Shown: positions 1-5,907 of the stretch, piece by piece
Layout of the letters: every line of letters begins with the position of its first letter
Position numbering within the stretch: position 1 is the stretch's first letter
Source: UMGS172 sp045546555
GTDB taxonomy: Bacteria; Bacillota; Clostridia; Oscillospirales; Acutalibacteraceae
Assembly: GCA_045546555.1 (NCBI GenBank)
Contig: JAZQCY010000175.1
Span: forward strand, 1-22,314
Reading direction: 5' to 3'
Length of the DNA: 22,314 nt
The notes under the pieces: generated by a model
What the model was told of the DNA's origin: nothing
Databases searched by the model: none
What the model saw: only the letters and a program-made list of their open reading frames with translations
Position numbers and translations under genes: made by a program

Positions 1-1
1 T

Positions 2-427
2 GCCATCTGCTGGGTGATCGACAACTACATCCTCATCCCGCTGAATCTGGCCTTCCTGGAGACGCTGGCCTTCATCCTGGTCATCGCGGCGCTGGTGCAG
101 TTTGTCGAGATGTTCCTGAAGAAGTCCGTCCCCTCGCTGTACTCCGCCCTGGGCATCTACCTGCCGCTTATCACCACCAACTGCGCTGTCTTGGGTATCA
201 CCATGCTCAACTTCACAAGTGAGCGTGTCAACAGCTACCCTGAGGCACTGTTCAACGCCTTGGGCGCAGGCTTGGGCTTCCTTTTTGCAATGTTTATTTT
301 CTCGGGTGTCCGCACCCGTCTTGAGACCAGCAACATCCCCGAGTCTTTGAAGGGCTTGCCCATAACGCTGGTTTCGGCCGCCATTGTGTCGTTGTCGTTC
401 CTCGGCTTTGCGGGAATCGTCGGTTAA
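2..427 (+). CDS. rnfA: RnfA/RsxA, ion-translocating electron transport complex subunit A (5' partial)
   Basis: An integral membrane subunit of the Rnf complex, which couples electron flow between ferredoxin and NAD to export of Na+ or H+. The frame is open from base 2, so the start lies outside the window; the in-frame GTG at 14 falls inside a hydrophobic stretch and is not the start. About 141 residues are visible of the roughly 190 usual for the family. They contain several hydrophobic helices and the family-typical stretch LPLITTNCAVLG, whose Cys is conserved in RnfA/RnfE. The gene ends 12 bases before rnfB, and an A-B order at the operon end fits the clostridial rnfCDGEAB arrangement. The identity is clear; the coupling ion cannot be told from this fragment. 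Confidence 0.95.
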   Translation, partial: AICWVIDNYILIPLNLAFLETLAFILVIAALVQFVEMFLKKSVPSLYSALGIYLPLITTNCAVLGITMLNFTSERVNSYPEALFNALGAGLGFLFAMFIFSGVRTRLETSNIPESLKGLPITLVSAAIVSLSFLGFAGIVG

Positions 428-439
428 GGAGGGAACGGT

Positions 440-1228
440 ATGAATCCAATTATTATTGCTGTAATTATCGTTTCCGCCATTGGCCTTATCGCAGGCTTGG
501 GACTGTCCATTGCCTCGGTTATTATGTCGGTCAAGACCGATGAAAAGGTTGAGGCCTTGCGTGCCGAGCTTCCCGGTGCCAACTGCGGCGCCTGCGGATA
601 CTCGGGCTGTGACGGCTATGCCGAAGCATTGGCCAAGGGCGAAGCAAAGCCCGGCGCCTGCGCTCCCGGCGGTGCCGAAATGAACGCCAAATTGGGTGAG
701 ATATTGGGTGTTGCGGTCGAAATGGCCGAGCCTATGGTTGCCACCGTGAAATGTAACGGCACCTGCGACCACGTGCAGAACAAGATGCACTACACGGGCG
801 TGTCGTCCTGCAAGGCCGCCAATATGATGTACGGCGGAACCTTGGCCTGCAGCTTTGGCTGTCTTGGCTTTGGCGATTGCCAGCAGGCTTGTCAATACGG
901 CGCTATCACCGTTATTAACGGCAAGGCTGTGGTCGACCCCGATAAGTGTACCGCCTGTACGGCTTGTGCAAAGGCCTGTCCCAAGTCCATCATTGAAATG
1001 ATGCCCAAGGAGCGTGCCTATGCCAAGGTGGTCTGTTCCAACAAGGATAAGGGTGCGGTTGCACGTAAGGTGTGCGAGGTCGCCTGCATCGGCTGTACCA
1101 AGTGTGCCAAGGTCTGTCCGCACGGTGCCGTGACTATCGAAAACAACCTTGCACGTATCGACCCCGACAAGTGTACCGCCTGCGGTGCGTGTGTTGAGGC
1201 TTGCCCCTCAAAGTGCATAGCTCTTTAA
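440..1228 (+). CDS. rnfB: RnfB, iron-sulfur subunit of the Rnf complex
   Basis: Membrane-anchored electron-transfer subunit thought to take electrons from ferredoxin. Residues 1-27 form one hydrophobic anchor helix. The Fe-S motif of the RnfB/NapF type follows (C49, C52, C57, C74, in the context NCGACGYSGCDGY). A Cys-rich middle (about 95-150) comes next, and then ferredoxin-like CxxCxxCxxxCP clusters near residues 173-185, 217-229 and 248-260. At 262 residues it is a compact version. The start is set by a strong AAGGAGGG Shine-Dalgarno just before ATG 440, beginning at the rnfA stop. It is the last gene of the operon; the palindrome at 1239-1306 follows, without a clean U-tract. Confidence 0.96.
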   Translation: MNPIIIAVIIVSAIGLIAGLGLSIASVIMSVKTDEKVEALRAELPGANCGACGYSGCDGYAEALAKGEAKPGACAPGGAEMNAKLGEILGVAVEMAEPMVATVKCNGTCDHVQNKMHYTGVSSCKAANMMYGGTLACSFGCLGFGDCQQACQYGAITVINGKAVVDPDKCTACTACAKACPKSIIEMMPKERAYAKVVCSNKDKGAVARKVCEVACIGCTKCAKVCPHGAVTIENNLARIDPDKCTACGACVEACPSKCIAL

Positions 1229-1238
1229 AAATCAATAT

Positions 1239-1306
1239 GTCATTCTGAGGTCGCTTGCGGCCGAAGAATCTTAAAAACAAAGATTCTTCGCTACGCTCAG
1301 AATGAC
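1239..1306. repeat. Palindromic dispersed repeat, copy 1 (paired units)
   Basis: Two units in inverted orientation. The left arm starts GTCATTCTGAG (1239-1249) and ends CGAAGAATCTT (1262-1272); after a 7-base spacer the right arm starts AAGATTCTTCG (1280-1290) and ends CTCAGAATGAC (1296-1306). Both 11-bp blocks are perfect inverted repeats and the bases between them differ in length and sequence. The same unit recurs at 18267-18341 with the pair arranged the other way round. As RNA it would fold into a long hairpin after rnfB, but no clear U-run follows, so a terminator role is uncertain. Confidence 0.85.
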
Positions 1307-1333
1307 AGAATTTAAGAAATATTAAAAAAATAC

Positions 1334-1362
1334 TTTACAAACGAATAAGTTTGTGGTATAAT
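1334..1362 (+). promoter_or_regulatory. Sigma-A-type promoter of rpsO
   Basis: TTTACA (1334-1339), a 17-base spacer, then TATAAT (1357-1362), preceded by TGTGG, which supplies a TGn extended -10. The predicted transcription start is near 1369. The match to consensus is excellent. Confidence 0.88.
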
Positions 1363-1369
1363 CTTCGAG

Positions 1370-1487
1370 CGTCGGTATGAGCCGACGTGAAATTACCGTT
1401 TTCTGAGTTTACGGAGTAAGCCTTTTTAGGATTTTCACCACCGTTTGCTCGGTTCACGGCGAAATATTATGAAAGGGTGAAAAAGAA
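1370..1487 (+). promoter_or_regulatory. rpsO leader RNA, probable S15 autoregulatory region
   Basis: The roughly 118-base leader begins with the hairpin CGTCGG/CCGACG (1370-1375 with 1382-1387). TTTTCACC (1432-1439) is exactly complementary to GGTGAAAA (1476-1483), which overlaps the 3' half of the Shine-Dalgarno AAAGGG (1472-1477), so this pairing would hide the ribosome site. A small CCGT/ACGG hairpin (1441-1444 with 1456-1459) lies between the two arms, and TTCAC at 1454-1458 is a shorter alternative partner. Autoregulation of rpsO by S15 binding its leader is known in several bacteria with different structures; that this leader does so is inferred. Confidence 0.6.
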
Positions 1488-1754
1488 ATGCTTACTAAGG
1501 AAGTAAAGAGCCAGATCATGGCAGAGTACGCAACTCACGAGGGCGACACCGGTTCTCCCGAGGTTCAGATCGCTGTTCTGACCCGTCGCATCAACGAGCT
1601 TACCGAGCATCTCAAGGCCAACACTCACGACCATCACAGCCGTCGTGGCCTTTTGAAGATGGTTGGTCACAGACGTAACCTTCTCGCATACCTTCAGAAG
1701 AAGGATATCGACAGATACCGTTCTATCGTAGCTCGTCTCGGTCTGCGTAAGTAA
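1488..1754 (+). CDS. rpsO: 30S ribosomal protein S15
   Basis: Primary 16S rRNA-binding protein of the small subunit platform. The 88 residues are the normal bacterial length, and the sequence carries the conserved block HDHHSRRGLLKMVGHRRNLL (about residues 46-65), which contacts the 16S three-way junction. ATG 1488 sits 10 bases after AAAGGG. It has its own promoter and leader upstream and a strong terminator directly downstream, then pnp, the rpsO-pnp order found in many bacteria. The minus-strand frame covering the same bases is a shadow. Confidence 0.98.
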   Translation: MLTKEVKSQIMAEYATHEGDTGSPEVQIAVLTRRINELTEHLKANTHDHHSRRGLLKMVGHRRNLLAYLQKKDIDRYRSIVARLGLRK

Positions 1755-1769
1755 TCCGCAAACAAAAAA

Positions 1770-1806
1770 GCCGACCGGTTCTCCGGTCGGCTTGATTTGC
1801 TTTTTT
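1770..1806 (+). terminator. Intrinsic terminator after rpsO
   Basis: Perfect 9-bp GC-rich stem (1770-1778 with 1783-1791), loop TTCT, then a T-rich tail ending in TTTTTT at 1801-1806. The U-tract is interrupted (TTGATTTGC precedes the T run), so some read-through into pnp is possible. Confidence 0.85.
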
Positions 1807-1842
1807 AAAAGTAAATCAAAGCCCACAAATCACAGGTAATTT

Positions 1843-1925
1843 ACGGGGAGTGTGCTGTTTTTAGCAGTTGATCGAGTGTCCGATTTTTTCGGGTATTGGA
1901 TCTATTGCTAAATAGGCACCCCCGT
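1843..1925 (+). promoter_or_regulatory. Long imperfect hairpin in the pnp leader
   Basis: Nested complementary blocks build one rod-like hairpin: ACGGGG/CCCCGT (1843-1848 with 1920-1925), GTGC/GCAC (1852-1855 with 1916-1919), TTTAGCA/TGCTAAA (1860-1866 with 1906-1912), GATC/GATC (1870-1873 with 1899-1902) and a terminal CCGA/TCGG hairpin (1880-1883 with 1889-1892). It ends about 25 bases before the pnp Shine-Dalgarno. In E. coli a long pnp leader hairpin is cut by RNase III and then used by PNPase to repress its own mRNA. A similar role here is inference. I found no convincing promoter between the rpsO terminator and pnp. Confidence 0.55.
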
Positions 1926-1964
1926 GAAAATAAAAAAGAAAAATTTTTATGGAAGGTGTAAAAA

Positions 1965-4178
1965 ATGAGTCAGATCAAAAAAATGGAATTCAATAACCAC
2001 AAGGTCTATGAGACTGTTCTTGCAGGTCGTCCTTTGAAGCTTGAGACCGGTATGATGTGCGGTCTTTCCAACGCTTCTATCATGGCAACCTACGGTGACA
2101 CTTCAGTTTTGTGTAATGTCACCGCTTCGGCCAAGCCCCGTGAGGGCGTTGACTTCTTCCCTCTGTCGGTCGACTATGAGGAGAAGATGTACTCTGTAGG
2201 ACGTATCCCCGGTTCTTTCCAGCGCCGTGAGGCCAGACCCTCCGAGAAGGCTATCCTCACAGGACGTTGCATTGACCGTCCCATCCGTCCCTTGTTCCCC
2301 AAGGATATGAGAAACGATTGCTCGGTCGTTGCTACCGTTATGTCGGTCGATCCCGACTGCAGCCCCGAGGTTACTGCAATGATCGGTGTTTCTGCCGCCA
2401 TCGCTATTTCGGACATCCCCTGGGATGGCCCTATCAGCGGTGTTAAGGTTGGCCTTGTTGACGGCGAGATCGTCATCAACCCCACTTTAGAGCAGAGAGC
2501 CAAGAGCGAAATGGATGTAACCGTTGCTTCCACCGGCGAGCTTGTCGCTATGATCGAGGCAGGCGGTAACGAGATCCCCGATGACCTTATGTTCGACGCC
2601 ATTATGGCCGCTCACGAGGTCAACAAGGAGGTTGTTAAGTTCATCAACGGCATTGTTGCAGAGATCGGCAAGCCTAAGTTCGATTTCATCTCCAACGATC
2701 CCGATCCCGCAATTATGGCCGAGATCGAGGCATTCTGCATCGAGGATGTCAAGAAGGCTCTTGATACCGATGATAAGAACGTCCGTGATGCCGCTTTGTT
2801 GCCCATTTATGACGCCGTTCACGAGAAGTTTGACGAGCGCTTTGAGGGTTGCGAGGCCAAGCTCGACGAGATCATGTACCTTGTTCAGAAGCACGTTGTC
2901 CGTGCATGGCTGAAGGACGAGCACAAGCGTGTTGACGGCCGTGGTATCAACGATATCCGTCCTTTGAACGCACAGGTTGACCTTCTCCCCAGAGTACACG
3001 GCTCGGGTATGTTCACCCGTGGCCAGACCCAGGTCTTGAGCGTTACCACTCTTGCTCCCGTTAGTGAAGCACAGAAGCTCGACGGTCTTGATGAAGAGGT
3101 CGAGAAGAGATACATCCATCACTACAATTTCCCCTCTTATTCTGTAGGTGAGACCAAGCCGTCCAGAGGTCCCGGCCGTCGTGAGATCGGTCACGGTGCT
3201 TTGGCAGAGCGTGCTCTGTTGCCCGTTATCCCCTCTGTTGACGAGTTCCCCTATACCATCCGTGTCGTTTCCGAGGTTCTTTCCTCCAACGGTTCTACCT
3301 CGCAGGGCTCTATCTGCGGATCTACCTTGTCGCTTATGGCTGCAGGTGTTCCCATCAAGGCTCCCGTTGCAGGTATCTCCTGCGGACTTATCACCGGAGA
3401 CGAGGGTGTTAAGGGCGAGTTTATGACCATGGTCGACATTCAGGGTCTTGAGGATTTCTACGGCGATATGGACTTTAAGGTAGCAGGTACCAAGAAGGGT
3501 ATCACCGCTATACAGATGGACCTCAAGGTTCACGGTCTTACTCCCGAGATCATCAAGGAAGCCTTCCAGAAGACCCACGATGCAAGAATCAATATCCTTG
3601 ACGAAATTATGCTCCCCTGCATCGCAGAGCCTCGTGCAGAGCTTTCCAAGTACGCTCCCAAGATGCTCACCATGACCATCAACCCCGAGAAGATCGGTGA
3701 CGTTATCGGCAAGCAGGGTAAGGTCATTCAGAAGCTTCAGGAGCTCTTTGAGTGCGTTATCAATATTGAGGAAGACGGCCGTGTATTCATCTCTACTCTT
3801 GATACCGATAAGGGTCAGGCAGTTATGGATGTTATCGACATTATTGCCAAGGGTCCCGAGGTAGGCGCATTCTATCAGGGCACCGTAACAAGACTTATGG
3901 AGTTTGGCGCATTTGTTGAGATCGCTCCCGGAGTTGAGGGTCTTGTTCACGTAAGCAAGCTCGACGTCAAGCGTGTTGCCAAGGTCGAGGATGTTGTCTC
4001 CGTTGGCGATATCATCAAGGTCAAGGTCACCGAGATCGACGACCGTGACAGAATCAACCTTTCTCGCCGTGACGCTCTTGTTGAGCTTGACGGTATGACC
4101 GTTGAAGAGGGTGCCGACGAGGGTGAGCGCCGTCCCAAAAGAGATGGCGGTCGTTCCGGCTTCAGAGGCAGAAGATAA
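1965..4178 (+). CDS. pnp: Polyribonucleotide nucleotidyltransferase (PNPase)
   Basis: Phosphorolytic 3'-to-5' exoribonuclease of the cytoplasmic RNA-decay machinery. At 737 residues it has the full family layout: RNase PH domain 1 (about 15-150), helical domain (about 240-320), catalytic RNase PH domain 2 (about 325-545, with GDMDFKVAGT near 499-508 carrying the conserved metal-binding Asp residues), KH domain (about 566-620, GxxG as IGKQGK) and S1 domain (about 632-700). A basic Arg/Gly tail (ERRPKRDGGRSGFRGRR) closes the protein and probably adds RNA affinity. ATG 1965 follows GGAAGG with a suitable gap. A strong terminator follows the stop. Long minus-strand frames across the gene reflect its codon bias. 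Confidence 0.98.
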   Translation: MSQIKKMEFNNHKVYETVLAGRPLKLETGMMCGLSNASIMATYGDTSVLCNVTASAKPREGVDFFPLSVDYEEKMYSVGRIPGSFQRREARPSEKAILTGRCIDRPIRPLFPKDMRNDCSVVATVMSVDPDCSPEVTAMIGVSAAIAISDIPWDGPISGVKVGLVDGEIVINPTLEQRAKSEMDVTVASTGELVAMIEAGGNEIPDDLMFDAIMAAHEVNKEVVKFINGIVAEIGKPKFDFISNDPDPAIMAEIEAFCIEDVKKALDTDDKNVRDAALLPIYDAVHEKFDERFEGCEAKLDEIMYLVQKHVVRAWLKDEHKRVDGRGINDIRPLNAQVDLLPRVHGSGMFTRGQTQVLSVTTLAPVSEAQKLDGLDEEVEKRYIHHYNFPSYSVGETKPSRGPGRREIGHGALAERALLPVIPSVDEFPYTIRVVSEVLSSNGSTSQGSICGSTLSLMAAGVPIKAPVAGISCGLITGDEGVKGEFMTMVDIQGLEDFYGDMDFKVAGTKKGITAIQMDLKVHGLTPEIIKEAFQKTHDARINILDEIMLPCIAEPRAELSKYAPKMLTMTINPEKIGDVIGKQGKVIQKLQELFECVINIEEDGRVFISTLDTDKGQAVMDVIDIIAKGPEVGAFYQGTVTRLMEFGAFVEIAPGVEGLVHVSKLDVKRVAKVEDVVSVGDIIKVKVTEIDDRDRINLSRRDALVELDGMTVEEGADEGERRPKRDGGRSGFRGRR

Positions 4179-4197
4179 TAAACAGCAATAACCTACC

Positions 4198-4230
4198 ACC
4201 GCCGATGCATTCGCATCGGCGGTTTTTATT
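4198..4230 (+). terminator. Intrinsic terminator after pnp
   Basis: Perfect 11-bp stem (4198-4208 with 4213-4223), loop ATTC, tail TTTTTATTATATTTTT. It separates pnp from spoVAD. Confidence 0.93.
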
Positions 4231-4295
4231 ATATTTTTCACCTTTCGGCAGATAATATAAAAGTACAATTTGAAATTATAAATCGAGGGGATAGT

Positions 4296-5324
4296 ATGGC
4301 TGAGAGGATAGGGAAGCGCACGGTAGAGTTGCAAAGCGGTGTTGCGATAAGGGGGTTTGCGGCGGCTGTCGGGCCTAAAGAGGCTGAAGGACCGCTGTCA
4401 GGGTGGTTCGACGTGCGGTCGGAGGACGAATTTTTGGGTGAGGACTCGTTTGAAAAGGCTGAAAGCAGATTGCAGCAGCTTGCCGTTGGGACGGCACTCA
4501 AAAAGGCCGGGCTTAAAAGTGACAACATTGACCTTATTTTTGCGGGCGACCTTTTGAATCAATGTATCGGAAGCGCCTATGGACTTCGTGATTTTGAAAT
4601 CCCGTTTGTTGGGCTTTACGGTGCCTGCTCAACCATGGCACTAAGCCTTATTATGGCCTCAATGTCGGTGGAATCAGGCATGGCTAACCGTGCGGTGGCA
4701 GTCACGTCATCCCACTTTTGCAGCAGTGAACGGCAGTTTCGCTTCCCGCTTGAATACGGCGGCCAACGTCCGCCAACATCACAATGGACGGTTACGGGCT
4801 CGGGAGCTGTGGCGGTGGAAGGGTGCGATAACCACCTCGACCCCAACATCACGGTCAAGGCCTTTACAGTCGGCAAAATAGTTGACCTAAAGGTTACAGA
4901 TATGAACAACATGGGTGCCGCTATGGCACCTGCGGCGGCTGATACTATAGCGGCGTATTTGGAGGATACGGGGGGAAAGCCGCAGGACTATGACCTCATC
5001 GTCACGGGCGACCTCGGCGCAGTGGGTTCAGAGCTTTTGTTGCGGCTTTTGTCCGAGCAGGGGATAAATCTTAAAAACCACAACGACTGCGGATTGATGA
5101 TCTTTGACCGTGATCGGCAGGACGTCCACGCAGGCGGCTCGGGCTGTGGATGCTCGGCCTCGGTGCTGTGCTCGTATATTTTGCAGAAAATGACCTTGGG
5201 TGAGCTTTGCAACGTGCTTTTCTGTGCCACGGGAGCACTGATGTCACCGACCTCGTCTATGCAGGGCGAAAGCATCCCTTCCATTGCCCACTTGGTGCAG
5301 TTGACATGCAAAAATGGATGTTAA
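4296..5324 (+). CDS. spoVAD: Stage V sporulation protein AD (SpoVAD)
   Basis: SpoVA proteins move dipicolinic acid and calcium into the forespore and release them on germination; SpoVAD is the thiolase-fold subunit that binds dipicolinate. The 342 residues match the family length (338 in B. subtilis). Recognisable segments include LSGWFDVRSEDEFLGEDSFE near the N-terminus, YGACSTMALSL with the thiolase-like Cys at 111, the middle SSHFCSSERQFRFPLEYGGQ, and the C-terminal FCATGALMSPTSSMQGESIP. ATG 4296 follows GAGGGG by a few bases. Usually the gene lies between spoVAC and spoVAE; neither flanks it here, since pnp with a terminator lies upstream and an RNA locus downstream. I could not find a convincing forespore (sigma-F/G) promoter. 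Confidence 0.93.
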   Translation: MAERIGKRTVELQSGVAIRGFAAAVGPKEAEGPLSGWFDVRSEDEFLGEDSFEKAESRLQQLAVGTALKKAGLKSDNIDLIFAGDLLNQCIGSAYGLRDFEIPFVGLYGACSTMALSLIMASMSVESGMANRAVAVTSSHFCSSERQFRFPLEYGGQRPPTSQWTVTGSGAVAVEGCDNHLDPNITVKAFTVGKIVDLKVTDMNNMGAAMAPAAADTIAAYLEDTGGKPQDYDLIVTGDLGAVGSELLLRLLSEQGINLKNHNDCGLMIFDRDRQDVHAGGSGCGCSASVLCSYILQKMTLGELCNVLFCATGALMSPTSSMQGESIPSIAHLVQLTCKNGC

Positions 5325-5440
5325 AACAATGGGCTGGGTTGGTGTGGGCTCTGATTTAGCCAAAATATGGTAATATTTGCAATAAATTTCAGTCAAAAGT
5401 TTGTAAAAACGTGTAACAAGTAAAAATTTTAAATTTAGGC

Positions 5441-5469
5441 TTGCAAAATGGAAGATAATGTGATATCAT
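5441..5469 (+). promoter_or_regulatory. Promoter of the intergenic RNA
   Basis: TTGCAA (5441-5446), 17-base spacer, TATCAT (5464-5469). The predicted start is near 5476, which is the first base of the first hairpin. Confidence 0.72.
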
Positions 5470-5475
5470 TCGATT

Positions 5476-5646
5476 TGCAACGTCAAGTGACATTGCATTT
5501 ATGTGGCGGTACATATCAGCCGTTGCATAAGGGTCTTGAGGATGGCATTCTATTCTAATGACAACCCTGAAATAGGCAGCCATTCCAAAAAGGGGCGTGC
5601 GCCGCATATCATCGCTCACATTTGCGGTGCACGTTTCTTTTTTATT
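5476..5646 (+). ncRNA. Candidate structured small RNA (four hairpins, possible pseudoknot)
   Basis: In the 583-base gap between spoVAD and the next gene I see a complete transcription unit with no credible reading frame. Hairpin 1: TGCAA-C-GTC/GAC-A-TTGCA (5476-5484 with 5489-5497). Hairpin 2: 11 bp with G-U pairs, 5499-5509 with 5520-5530. Hairpin 3: GGATGGC (5540-5546) with GCCATTCC (5579-5586, one bulge), continued by CTATT/AATAG (5550-5554 with 5571-5575). AGGGT at 5530-5534 can pair with ACCCT at 5564-5568 inside loop 3, a pseudoknot. Hairpin 4 is the terminator. The transcript would be about 170 bases. I do not recognise it as 6S, tmRNA, SRP RNA or a riboswitch I know. The remaining bases of the gap (5325-5440, 5647-5727) show nothing further. 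Confidence 0.6.
5596..5646 (+). terminator. Intrinsic terminator of the small RNA
   Basis: An 11-bp stem with a single G-U pair (5596-5606 with 5623-5633), 16-base loop, then TTTCTTTTTTATT. It is strong and correctly placed to end transcription from the 5441 promoter. Confidence 0.88.
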
Positions 5647-5727
5647 GTTTAAATACATAATATTTAATGAGGTTTTTGGACAATTCAATAGAAATGTCTT
5701 AAAATACACGTAATACGAAAAAAGCAC

Positions 5728-5756
5728 TTGAAATCACTACCTGCGTGTGCTATCAT
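5728..5756 (+). promoter_or_regulatory. Promoter of the secreted TasA/beta-helix-type gene
   Basis: TTGAAA (5728-5733), 17-base spacer ending TGTGC, TATCAT (5751-5756), a near-consensus sigma-A promoter. The leader from about 5763 to 5907 is some 145 bases long and contains a weak ATAGTT/AACTAT hairpin; nothing in it matches a riboswitch I can name. Confidence 0.82.
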
Positions 5757-5907
5757 ATTGAGGCTAAAAAGGTATGTTGTTGCTAAGCGTTTTATTTTTT
5801 AGAACGATAGTTTACTGGTTAACTATTGGTCATAGTTTTGGTATTAACGGTTCATCACCGCATATACATATTTTGCTTGTCAAAAATTTCAAAGGAGGAA
5901 ACTTACA

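Noticed and set aside
1807..1964. Separate promoter for pnp
   Set aside because: TAATTT at 1837-1842 has no acceptable -35 partner and lies against the leader hairpin; read-through from rpsO is as likely.
2487..4334. 615-residue open frame on the minus strand opposite pnp
   Set aside because: It lies wholly against the well-conserved pnp frame, has no ribosome site or recognisable domain, and such long antisense frames follow from the codon bias of the plus-strand gene.
5476..5646. 6S RNA, SRP RNA or tmRNA
   Set aside because: The ends do not pair with each other as in 6S, and neither the SRP Alu/GGAA core nor the tmRNA tRNA-like ends are present.
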